Source: a virus. From it: a stretch of 64,000 nucleotides of DNA. The DNA is taken from positions 1 to 64,000 of IMG/VR virus record IMGVR_UViG_3300020583_000015. One strand, given 5' to 3'. Shown piece after piece: positions 6,001-13,552 of the stretch; within the stretch, counting starts at the first letter, position 1; each line of letters begins with the position of its first letter. The notes below the pieces were generated by a model that worked only from the letters and a program-made list of their open reading frames with translations, was not told the origin of the DNA and ran no database searches. The position numbers were made by a program, and so were the translations under genes.

Positions 6001-8693
6001 CAACTAAACCAGACTTTTGTAGGCTTTGCCCAATCAACACTGTCACTCAAGGCTACGTCCCCCTCAAGCTTGGGAACGGCCCGGCTGAGGGCGGTGAGTT
6101 GTGGATTGGCGAAGCCGCAGGTGGAGAGGAGATAGAGAAAGGTGAGCCTTTTGTTGGTGGCGCAGGCGGTTGGCTTAATAGTCTTGCTAGGGCTAGTCGG
6201 GTTAGCAGGAGCCGTGTTAATATTATCAATACTATTGGCTGTAGGCCACCTAAAAATGAGTATCCAACGTCTCCTCAGTTCCCGATTATCGCCCAAGCCG
6301 AAACAGGTCACACTGTTTCGCAGGCCGATGGATACGCGGCAGTAGCCTACTGCGCAAAACATCACCTATGGCCAGCAATCGCGAAGCTAAAGCCCAGCAA
6401 GATAATTGCGTTTGGGGATCAGGCGCTTCGGGCAGTCACTAACCGTCAAGGTGTGTTGACGTGGCGTGGCAGTCCGCTCCCCTTGCGGGGGCATGTGGCG
6501 GAAGGGCCGCGCGTAGTGCCGACCCTTCACCCCGCATACCTTATGCGGAACGCGGGGCTATTCAGTGTGGCAGCCCAGGACCTTCGGCGATCGTTACGGT
6601 TGCCTCCAGAAAACTACAACCTGTGGGGAGGGCCAAAAGATGTTGAAGAATTTCGACTTCAGTTCGCGGGACAACCCATTAGCTTTGATTTCGAGTGGGA
6701 TAGTTATGGTAATGTTAGCATTTGTGGACTTTCTGCTCGCACCGGTAGCGCTCTTGTTGTGGATTTTAATGAATGTAAAGGCGTTCTTAGAGGGTTGTTT
6801 GAGTGCGCTGTTGAGCTGATTGGCCATAACATCGTTGGGGCTGACACAAAGTTTTTTGAGAAGTGGGGGTGGGACGTTGGCGCGCGTTTGACTGACACCA
6901 TGCTCATCCAACACCTTGTGCAGCCTGACATGAAACATGACTTGGGGTTTGTCGCGTCAGTCTTCAGCACAAAGGTCTTTTGGAAAGGACGAGGAGAGGA
7001 AACAGAAGATGAACACACAGGAGAAATCCGAGCTACTGGCGCTCAATGGAAAACTTGGGACAGTCCTGACGCAATTCCGAGAGAGTTTGGAGGCTATGGA
7101 GGTTGTGCTTCAGCTGATGAAGCGTACCGTCTCTACAACGCAAGAGATACGGATGGGACTCTTCAGTGTGCTGTTCCCCTCAACATCACTCTCGACAAAT
7201 ACGCCCTGCGCTACACCTACGAAAACGTCAGTGTGCCAGCAGCCTTTATCTGTCGAGAGCTTGGCGACACAGGTCTCAGAATTGACAACCGACGAGTTGT
7301 TGACATTCGCAAAGATATTGAATCTGAGATTAGCCGCATTCAACAAACATTACCCGAAGGTCTAGCCCCTTATGACAAACCAATCAAGCGACTCGTTGAT
7401 GCTCCTCCAAACACTTTCAAGCCTAAGACAAAATACTGTAATGGAAACAAACGTCGCGGATTCGCGAAGCATCTCAAAACTCCGATTGTTTTTGCTGAGC
7501 CAGGTGTTGTGGCTTGTGTGGCTTGCGGTATGCCCGTTGAGTCCGGCGAGCTTCAACAGCTTAAGCGGATTAAGGTTGATTCAACTCTCACCATCGTTCC
7601 CTGGAATAGTGCTGATGCAACCAAGGCCTACGCAGCCAACGTTGGACTGGCCCCATATATTCATGGACGAACCGGACGCTCAACCGCCGACAAGAACGCC
7701 CGCAAGACCTGGGGTCGTAGCAATATAGAGTTTGCAGCGGTTGATGCACTGAAAAAGCTCAGCACACAAAGGAGTAGCTTTGCAAAACCGAAACTTGTGG
7801 AAGTCCCTCGGGTATATTTTAACCTTCTTGTTCATGGCACAAGTGAGGGAAGGTTGTCTAGTAGTGGTAGACGACGCGGGATCGATCCAAACATACAAAA
7901 TCAACCCAAATCAATTCGTAAAATATTCGTCCCTGATCGAGAAGATTTTGGATTCCTAGACTCCGACATCATCCAAGGCGAGAACATGATCACCGCATGG
8001 CTCGCGAAGGATTGGCCACGATGGGAACGCCTCAACACACCGGGGTATGATGAGCATGCAGACATGGCTTCGGCGTTCTTTAACTGCAACGTCTCGAAAG
8101 ACAATGAGTTTGCACATCTCCGAGCGCCAGGCAAGGTCATTAACCACGGTCGAAACTATGGCCTAGGAGTCAAGAAAACCCAAGAATACCTCGCTGTCCA
8201 GGGCTTCTTCTACAGCCTAGCTGATATCAAGGAGATGATTGAAATATGGAAAGGTCGCAACGCGCGTACCGCCTTGTGGCAACAAGAAACAATCGAAACA
8301 GCCGAACGCCAAAGTTACTTGGAGAATGCTTTTCGTCGGAGACGATGGTTCCAGGGACGAGATTTCGCTACAAAGGCTTTGGCGTTTTTACCTGCATCAA
8401 CCCTCGCAGACATTGTGCTGCGGTGTATGATCGGGCTTTATCCCGAGCGATTCAAGACGCAGATAGTAGCGCTTGGACTGGGTGTAACTGGACAGTTACC
8501 GCAAGGCTGGTTCTTGAACATCCAGGTCCACGACTCGCTAGTCGGGCAAGGCCCACACACGACTCGGTATGATGCAGCAGATATCTTTCGGATGGTAATG
8601 ACTCAGCCCTGGCGGGAGCTAGACAACTTCTGTCTTGGGGTTGAGCAGCAATACAGCAACGTCTCATGGGGGGACGTAAAGAAACTTACATGA
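5997..8693 (+). CDS. uracil-DNA glycosylase / 3'-5' exonuclease / family A DNA polymerase fusion
   Basis: The 898-residue replicase has three parts. Residues 1-205 match a family 4/5-type Fe-S uracil-DNA glycosylase: Cys8, Cys11, Cys82 and Cys119 for the cluster, GEAAGGEE at 38-45, HPAYLMRN at 178-185. Residues 225-400 are a 3'-5' exonuclease: Asp231/Glu233, Asn278/Asp283, Tyr380/Asp384. The polymerase has GRLSSS...PNIQNQP, motif A Asp657-x-x-Gln-x-Glu662, motif B Arg709/Lys713/His717/Tyr721 and motif C HDS (845-847). His717 is at the E. coli Phe762 position and Ser847 at the Glu883 position. A CVAC-containing insert lies near 481-510. The GTG start overlaps the previous stop. Confidence 0.92.
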   Translation: MTTKPDFCRLCPINTVTQGYVPLKLGNGPAEGGELWIGEAAGGEEIEKGEPFVGGAGGWLNSLARASRVSRSRVNIINTIGCRPPKNEYPTSPQFPIIAQAETGHTVSQADGYAAVAYCAKHHLWPAIAKLKPSKIIAFGDQALRAVTNRQGVLTWRGSPLPLRGHVAEGPRVVPTLHPAYLMRNAGLFSVAAQDLRRSLRLPPENYNLWGGPKDVEEFRLQFAGQPISFDFEWDSYGNVSICGLSARTGSALVVDFNECKGVLRGLFECAVELIGHNIVGADTKFFEKWGWDVGARLTDTMLIQHLVQPDMKHDLGFVASVFSTKVFWKGRGEETEDEHTGEIRATGAQWKTWDSPDAIPREFGGYGGCASADEAYRLYNARDTDGTLQCAVPLNITLDKYALRYTYENVSVPAAFICRELGDTGLRIDNRRVVDIRKDIESEISRIQQTLPEGLAPYDKPIKRLVDAPPNTFKPKTKYCNGNKRRGFAKHLKTPIVFAEPGVVACVACGMPVESGELQQLKRIKVDSTLTIVPWNSADATKAYAANVGLAPYIHGRTGRSTADKNARKTWGRSNIEFAAVDALKKLSTQRSSFAKPKLVEVPRVYFNLLVHGTSEGRLSSSGRRRGIDPNIQNQPKSIRKIFVPDREDFGFLDSDIIQGENMITAWLAKDWPRWERLNTPGYDEHADMASAFFNCNVSKDNEFAHLRAPGKVINHGRNYGLGVKKTQEYLAVQGFFYSLADIKEMIEIWKGRNARTALWQQETIETAERQSYLENAFRRRRWFQGRDFATKALAFLPASTLADIVLRCMIGLYPERFKTQIVALGLGVTGQLPQGWFLNIQVHDSLVGQGPHTTRYDAADIFRMVMTQPWRELDNFCLGVEQQYSNVSWGDVKKLT

Positions 8694-8920
8694 ACAAAAA
8701 CACTGCGGCTGACTATGGGCGACTCCTGCTGAATATTCTGGAGTTTTTTGATAATGGGGGCTTGCACCCCTCAATTGAGGTGGTGGTAGATAATGAGCTT
8801 GTGAGCGGATTCCTACCTCCTGAGTTAGAGGAGTGCGTTGAGGAAGCTTGGGAAGCGATGAGGGACTTTGACCCAGATGAAACAGAAGAAAGCGGATTCA
8901 GTATTATTGAAACTACCTGA
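8690..8920 (+). CDS. acidic hypothetical protein
   Basis: The ATG overlaps the polymerase stop (ATGA). The 76 residues are strongly acidic towards the end (EECVEEAWEAMRDFDPDETEE) and mostly helical. Coupling to the polymerase suggests a replication-linked product, but no family is recognised. Confidence 0.6.
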   Translation: MNKNTAADYGRLLLNILEFFDNGGLHPSIEVVVDNELVSGFLPPELEECVEEAWEAMRDFDPDETEESGFSIIETT

Positions 8921-9110
8921 AGGCAAGCTTCCAAAGTGTTACCGCCTCAATGGTTTTGATGGGTGGTGTTGTTGGCAACACTGCACGCCAATTGGGCGAG
9001 GTGAGTCAATTCACATTGTCGAGCGGCGGCAGTATTGTGAAGGGCATTGTCCGGTTTGTAGTCCAAGGAAAGTCCTTGAGCCTATCAAGAAAAAGCGTTC
9101 CAAACGATAG
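8877..9110 (+). CDS. Cys-rich Zn protein
   Basis: Two cysteine clusters, CYRLNGFDGWCCWQHC and YCEGHCPVC, sit in a 77-residue protein with a very basic C-terminus (IKKKRSKR). The ATG at 8877 overlaps the end of the previous gene, and its own end overlaps the start of the following ATPase. It is likely a small nucleic-acid-binding zinc protein. Confidence 0.55.
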   Translation: MKQKKADSVLLKLPEGKLPKCYRLNGFDGWCCWQHCTPIGRGESIHIVERRQYCEGHCPVCSPRKVLEPIKKKRSKR

Positions 9111-10044
9111 CATCCTACACACATGGCTAGATCAGTTTGCAATCACGGAAGTGCCCCTGAGCTACAGCATCCTAAGTGGGCTGTCGGTGATTGGCGGCTC
9201 ACTCCGAAGGCAGCTGTGGATCGATGATGAAGGTCTGCGGGTGTGGCCGAATTTGTCAGTGTTGCTTATCGGGCCTCCCGGAATTGGAAAAGACACCATC
9301 ATTGATGCAGCAACTGAAGTCATTGATCGAGTCCATGCGACCACCCTTATCGCAGGCAAAACAGTTGAGTACATTGAGGAACAACTGGTCAAGCTTGGGG
9401 ACCCAGCGGTGTGCTTTACAGGAGTTGGAGAGTTAGCAGCATTCCTTGGGCCTCAAGACTACCAAGCCGGAAAAATGCAGCGCCTCACGGACATCCTTTC
9501 GACTGGACGAAAGGTAGACGTCAGCACGAAAGGCGCTGGCCGCCAGATGATCCTCCACCCGACAATGACAATGATCGCGGGCAGCACCCTACCGTGGCTT
9601 CGGCACCTTCCAGAAGGCAGCATGACTGGGGGGTTTGTGCCGAGGTTTGTTGTTACACACGAAGACTATGGTAAGCGACATGTGGCGTGGGTAAAGTATG
9701 ATAACTCCCAAAGTGATCTTAAAGCGGCCAGAGCCGCCCGAGTCGCGTTTCCTGAGCTTGTGCGCGCTGCTGTTGCGCAATGGCATCGAGCCAGAGAAAT
9801 TGTTCCGACAGCTGATGCCAGAGATGCTTGGCGAAATTGGTACAGAAATCGGTTCGACTATTTTAGCCGCGACGTACAAGAGTACGCCAATCGTGCCAGG
9901 GGCCAAGCCCAAAAGCTTGCGATGTTATGTGCTGCTTCTCGAATGCATGGTTGGCTTGAACAGGAGGATTATGAATTCAGTGGGGCAGTGATGACGCATG
10001 TAGCATCAAGCATTGAAAAGATTCTCAAGGGAGCAAAACAGTAA
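9076..10044 (+). CDS. DUF3987-like helicase/primase-type ATPase
   Basis: The 322-residue P-loop protein has Walker A GPPGIGKDT at 66-74 and a C-terminal part with FVPRFVVTHED and a helical tail, resembling DUF3987 proteins found beside phage polymerases. The TTG at 9076 is chosen because AAGGAAAG stands just before it; the longer frame from 8950 would run through the previous gene. It probably unwinds DNA or loads replication proteins. The helicase call is inferred. Confidence 0.65.
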   Translation: MSLSRKSVPNDSILHTWLDQFAITEVPLSYSILSGLSVIGGSLRRQLWIDDEGLRVWPNLSVLLIGPPGIGKDTIIDAATEVIDRVHATTLIAGKTVEYIEEQLVKLGDPAVCFTGVGELAAFLGPQDYQAGKMQRLTDILSTGRKVDVSTKGAGRQMILHPTMTMIAGSTLPWLRHLPEGSMTGGFVPRFVVTHEDYGKRHVAWVKYDNSQSDLKAARAARVAFPELVRAAVAQWHRAREIVPTADARDAWRNWYRNRFDYFSRDVQEYANRARGQAQKLAMLCAASRMHGWLEQEDYEFSGAVMTHVASSIEKILKGAKQ

Positions 10045-10050
10045 ACGCCT

Positions 10051-10803
10051 ATGAAACATGTCCTAGTGTTGCCTGACATCCATTTCCCACATCATGACCA
10101 ACGAACCCTGAATGCAGTTGAGTCCTACATGGCCGACAACGAGTGGGATGAGGTTGTGTGGCTTGGAGATCTGATCGACTTTGACTATATTTCTTCTCAC
10201 GAGCGCGGTAATTTGCGTGGTCGCGTGGTTGCACAAAACGCCATCAGTCGTGATTACAACCTTGTCAATAGTGTGCTTGATAGGCACGCTAAGATTGTTG
10301 GTCCACATACAAAGCAAACAATAATCCAAGGGAACCATGACTTTCGAGTGGAGAGGTTCATTGACGAGAACCCCGCGCTTGAGGGGCTTGCGGAGGTTGA
10401 GAATGGCCTTCACCTCCGAGATCGGGGCATCCAATGGGTACAGGGTTGGTCAAAGGGTGAGATCTACAGGATTGGAAAAGCAGCCTTCGTCCACGGCCTG
10501 TACATCACCGAACACCACGCGAAGAAAATGGTGCAGGCGTTTGGAGAGAATGTGTTTTATGGCCACACCCATGATATTCAAACCTACAGCCAAACAAAAC
10601 GCGGAGACAACAACACCATCGTAGGCCAGAGCCTTGGATGTCTGTGTCGGTACGATCAAAAATACATGAAAGGCCGCCCTAGCGCTTGGCAGCAAGCCTT
10701 TGGCGAGTTCTACATCAAACCAAACGGCCACTTTAACTACTACGTGATTCGAATTGTCAATCACAGTTTCGTGGCCCCTGACGGAGAAGAATACGCCGGA
10801 TGA
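10051..10803 (+). CDS. calcineurin-like metallophosphoesterase
   Basis: All signature blocks of the two-metal phosphoesterase fold are present: DIHFPHHD (Asp9, His11), GDLID (Asp40), GNHD (94-97), a His in AFVHGL and GHTH (171-174). The 250-residue length is normal. The substrate could be DNA ends, a cyclic nucleotide or a phosphoprotein; placement between replication and nucleotide genes favours nucleic acid or nucleotides. Confidence 0.88.
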   Translation: MKHVLVLPDIHFPHHDQRTLNAVESYMADNEWDEVVWLGDLIDFDYISSHERGNLRGRVVAQNAISRDYNLVNSVLDRHAKIVGPHTKQTIIQGNHDFRVERFIDENPALEGLAEVENGLHLRDRGIQWVQGWSKGEIYRIGKAAFVHGLYITEHHAKKMVQAFGENVFYGHTHDIQTYSQTKRGDNNTIVGQSLGCLCRYDQKYMKGRPSAWQQAFGEFYIKPNGHFNYYVIRIVNHSFVAPDGEEYAG

Positions 10804-11255
10804 ACGACAAGCAGCATTTTGATTATATGTTTGTAAATGAAGCAACCCCAATAAGCCTTAGTGAAAGTAACACGCAACTACCTTACGGAACAACATATGT
10901 CCTTAAAAACAGCGGTAACAACGTCGAGACCTGCCCGAACGGTGCGGTTCGAGAGGTCAAAACCGATCGAGGCAGATTCGACCTTATCTCTCCATACATG
11001 GAAGATCGCCTTGCGAAGTGGTATGAAGCGGGCGCTAAAGTCTATGGGGATCGCAACTGGGAAAAAGGGATCCCGTTCAGTTCGCTACTTTGCAGCGCGA
11101 AACGGCATCTCAACCGAATTGCTAAAGGACTTCACGATGAGGATCACGAAGCGGCGACAGTATGGAACATAGCCGCGATGATTCACTTCCAGGAGCTTGG
11201 ACGGACTGACCTCAATGACCTCCCCAAATACAAAGCTGGTGCATTGCTCATATGA
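10800..11255 (+). CDS. dATP/dGTP diphosphohydrolase-like protein (DUF5664)
   Basis: The 151 residues carry the DUF5664 pattern: GRFDLI (58-63), a helix ending YGDRNWEKG (82-90), His103 in KRHL, and DEDHEAATVWN (113-123). These acidic residues and His match the all-alpha MazG-like metal site. Relatives remove pyrophosphate from purine dNTPs and include MazZ of Z-genome phages. No PurZ or DatZ is seen here, so general pool control is the safer reading. ATGA overlap with the phosphoesterase. Confidence 0.72.
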   Translation: MNDKQHFDYMFVNEATPISLSESNTQLPYGTTYVLKNSGNNVETCPNGAVREVKTDRGRFDLISPYMEDRLAKWYEAGAKVYGDRNWEKGIPFSSLLCSAKRHLNRIAKGLHDEDHEAATVWNIAAMIHFQELGRTDLNDLPKYKAGALLI

Positions 11256-11412
11256 GGGGTGTGGTGGCAGACGCCCACACTATGAGAGGCCGTATGAGCA
11301 ACGTGGGCGGAGGATCCTAAGTGTGGAGGCTTCGCAAGCCGGACCTTGGTATTGTTCAATCGAGTGTAGTGTGTATGACAAAGCCCAACAGAAGGAGAAA
11401 CAAAACGTATGA
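11215..11412 (+). CDS. small Cys-containing protein
   Basis: The 65 residues hold CSYEGCGG and WYCSIEC, a split zinc knuckle similar to small phage HNH-less zinc proteins. The ATG at 11215 lies within the end of the previous gene; the stop overlaps the next start. Function is unknown. Confidence 0.5.
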   Translation: MTSPNTKLVHCSYEGCGGRRPHYERPYEQRGRRILSVEASQAGPWYCSIECSVYDKAQQKEKQNV

Positions 11413-11699
11413 AAAAACTATTTATTGTTAGCGTTCTTTGCGCAGCGAGTTTTGTAGGAGGCGTTGCCTCCGCTCAAGCAGATGTGTTGCTTGTATTGAG
11501 GACCGCCAGCATCCAAGTCACTCAAACAATCACAACGCTTGTCAACCTGACGATGGCGTCTGGCACAATCGGCACAGCGGACCTCCAAACAAGCATCAAC
11601 TTGCTGAATGTCGTGAGTCAAGAGCTAACGCAAGCTGAACAGATTCTAGGTCAAATCCCACCGACGCCTTGCGACCCGTCTAGCCGTAACTGCCGGTAA
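11409..11699 (+). CDS. secreted helical protein
   Basis: MKKLFIVSVLCAASFVGGVASAQA is a textbook Sec signal peptide with AQA cleavage. The mature ~73 residues form a Thr/Leu-rich helical segment and end with a CDPSSRNC motif that may make a small disulfide loop. It is probably periplasmic; no family is recognised. Confidence 0.65.
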   Translation: MKKLFIVSVLCAASFVGGVASAQADVLLVLRTASIQVTQTITTLVNLTMASGTIGTADLQTSINLLNVVSQELTQAEQILGQIPPTPCDPSSRNCR

Positions 11700-11719
11700 C
11701 ATCCCCAAGGAGCCTGCCG

Positions 11720-12208
11720 TTGAGACGCATCTTTAGCTTCGACATTGATGGAGTGGTGGCAGACGTTGGTGAGCTAGCAATCATGGATCGCCAAGTTGGG
11801 AGCTATCGTTACGCGAAAGCTTTTGACAAACGCCTCCAGTGGTGGCTAGGGGAGATTGCTCACGAAGCTGATGTCTACTTCGTCAGTAGTCGAAGCTTCC
11901 AAGATGCGCTAAAGGAAACCAAGGAATGGCTCCACTTCAACGCAATCCACCTTGCGGATGTGGCGGGAGTGTTGTGTAATGTTTGTCCGTCTGACAAAGC
12001 CTCAGTTGTGAAGGCCCTCCATGCAACTTACCACTTTGACGATGATCGCCAGATTTGTGCTAGCATGCCTGCTGGTGTGGGCATCCACTGCTGGACAGAA
12101 GTGAAGAACTGGGAGGAGATCTACAAACGCTGTCACGCAACACCTCCACTCCACATCAGCTACGCGTGTCAGCAAGCGTCGTTGCCGTTTGTTAGTGTTG
12201 GGGCTTGA
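11720..12208 (+). CDS. HAD-like phosphatase/nucleotidase
   Basis: FSFDIDGVVADV places the HAD nucleophile Asp8 and acid Asp10 at the N-terminus, VYFVSSR supplies motif II Ser, and HFDDDRQ near residue 114 supplies the C-terminal Asp pair. The 162 residues fit phage 5'-deoxynucleotidase or polynucleotide phosphatase-like HADs. AAGGAG stands before the TTG start. It ends 17 nt inside the end of the convergent late operon. Confidence 0.72.
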   Translation: MRRIFSFDIDGVVADVGELAIMDRQVGSYRYAKAFDKRLQWWLGEIAHEADVYFVSSRSFQDALKETKEWLHFNAIHLADVAGVLCNVCPSDKASVVKALHATYHFDDDRQICASMPAGVGIHCWTEVKNWEEIYKRCHATPPLHISYACQQASLPFVSVGA

Positions 12209-13241
12209 GCTTTTCCATCACACCCTTTGAGATGTTTTGGAGGTCGTTGAAGAAGGTTCGAAGCTGGCCAGGCTGACGATAGCCAAGGCTTCGCGCAATA
12301 TCCCCAGGCGCCTCATCATTCACCAAGTAGCGAAGTGCGGGAGCGGTCATGCGTCCAGCTGGCGCAAAGCCCCTTCCAGATGGTTGCTCGCTAATGACTT
12401 GTTGGATTGCGTTATGGACAGCTTCAGGATGGATGCCGCCTGCGTTGAAGACTCGGGCAGGGGTGGCTTTAGTCAGGCCTAACTGCTGGGCCGCTTGTGA
12501 CGCATCCCGAAAGTCATGGTCATCAAAGCTTTGGTAAGCGTCTCGGAGATTCCGACGTGAGATTCCTTGAACAAGATTCTTCTGGGCAAGATTCCGGTGG
12601 AGTTCATCCAGACCGCTGCCGCCTCCAGGCTTCAGTGCTTGGACTGTGGCTAGAACTTGACGGGCATCAGTCGGCATAACAGTCTGGACTGGTTTAGCGC
12701 GTTCCGGCGCGATGCCTTTTGAGTATCCTTCGGACGGAGCCCCTGACTTGTCGCTCATCAGTGTGCCCCCTTCATCAAGGCTCACACCCTCGTGAGAAGC
12801 AATTTTCTTGGTTTGCTTCAAGATACCTTCCATATGGCGGCGAGCCACATTCGTGAGGTGTTCCTCAAGGTCAGCTCCCTGAAGGTGCGCTGGCACACCC
12901 TCACTCATATGTTGGAAGCCTTTCATCAAGCCTTCTTGAGAGAGGTCTTCTGCCATGCCAGGGTTCATACCGCGCGCAATCTTAGGAAGCTTTTCCATTA
13001 GCGAGCTGAGTAGGCTTTCGCTTTCTCCAGCACCTAACGCTCGCAGCGGTGTAGCACCTGTGACAGCCATCGCAGCAGGGGCTGCGCCCGCAGTCGGGTC
13101 ATTCATAAACCTCATCGCAAGGCGCTTTAGTGGGGAGGGATTTGAGTGGGACTCCTCATAGGTTGGGATCCGTCGAGGATTATCCTGTTGTGGCGGTGCC
13201 CAACTATCGCTAACTCCGAATGTGCTGTCTTCTTGAGCCAT
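12192..13241 (-). CDS. sigma-factor-like protein at end of late operon
   Basis: Residues about 75-150 resemble sigma region 2: a helix LLSSLMEKLPKIARG, then AEDLSQEGLMKGFQHM (compare DLVQEGL in sigma factors), then HLTNVARRHMEGILKQTKK. The C-terminus has DEAPGDIARSLGYRQPGQLR, shaped like a helix-turn-helix. The 349-residue protein is the last gene of the structural unit, after ejection-type proteins. It could be a phage sigma factor or an ejected regulator. The match is by eye and should be treated as tentative. Confidence 0.5.
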   Translation of the reverse strand: MAQEDSTFGVSDSWAPPQQDNPRRIPTYEESHSNPSPLKRLAMRFMNDPTAGAAPAAMAVTGATPLRALGAGESESLLSSLMEKLPKIARGMNPGMAEDLSQEGLMKGFQHMSEGVPAHLQGADLEEHLTNVARRHMEGILKQTKKIASHEGVSLDEGGTLMSDKSGAPSEGYSKGIAPERAKPVQTVMPTDARQVLATVQALKPGGGSGLDELHRNLAQKNLVQGISRRNLRDAYQSFDDHDFRDASQAAQQLGLTKATPARVFNAGGIHPEAVHNAIQQVISEQPSGRGFAPAGRMTAPALRYLVNDEAPGDIARSLGYRQPGQLRTFFNDLQNISKGVMEKLKPQH

Positions 13242-13243
13242 AA

Positions 13244-13540
13244 CTAACGCTTATCAGGCACAACCAGTGCATGAGGAAACGCATACCGAATGATAATATC
13301 TAACTTTGCGTCAATCTCTGAGTATTGCTTTTCTAGTGTCGCAGTTCGTTGGTCAAGAGTGTCAAGCCGATGATTGATGTTCATTGCCCACGCGCCAATC
13401 ACACTGAACGCTATGCCTGCACAAAGCGTCAGCAACCACCAAACAATCCTTTCGCTAGAGGCCGCGATTGACGCCCCGCCTTGTGGGGCTGGTGTTGGAT
13501 GCTGCGGTATGTCTGGCAATAGTGAGTTTGTTGGTATCAT
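13244..13540 (-). CDS. membrane protein with coiled coil
   Basis: The 98-residue protein has a Pro-rich N-terminus, one transmembrane helix (about 33-52, WWLLTLCAGIAFSVIGAWAM) and a coiled coil HRLDTLDQRTATLEKQYSEI. The shape resembles an inner spanin or a pinholin-like accessory, but no lysis gene adjoins it. It sits 3 nt before the sigma-like gene and 12 nt after the large ejection protein. Confidence 0.55.
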   Translation of the reverse strand: MIPTNSLLPDIPQHPTPAPQGGASIAASSERIVWWLLTLCAGIAFSVIGAWAMNINHRLDTLDQRTATLEKQYSEIDAKLDIIIRYAFPHALVVPDKR

Positions 13541-13552
13541 CTTGGGGCCGCT

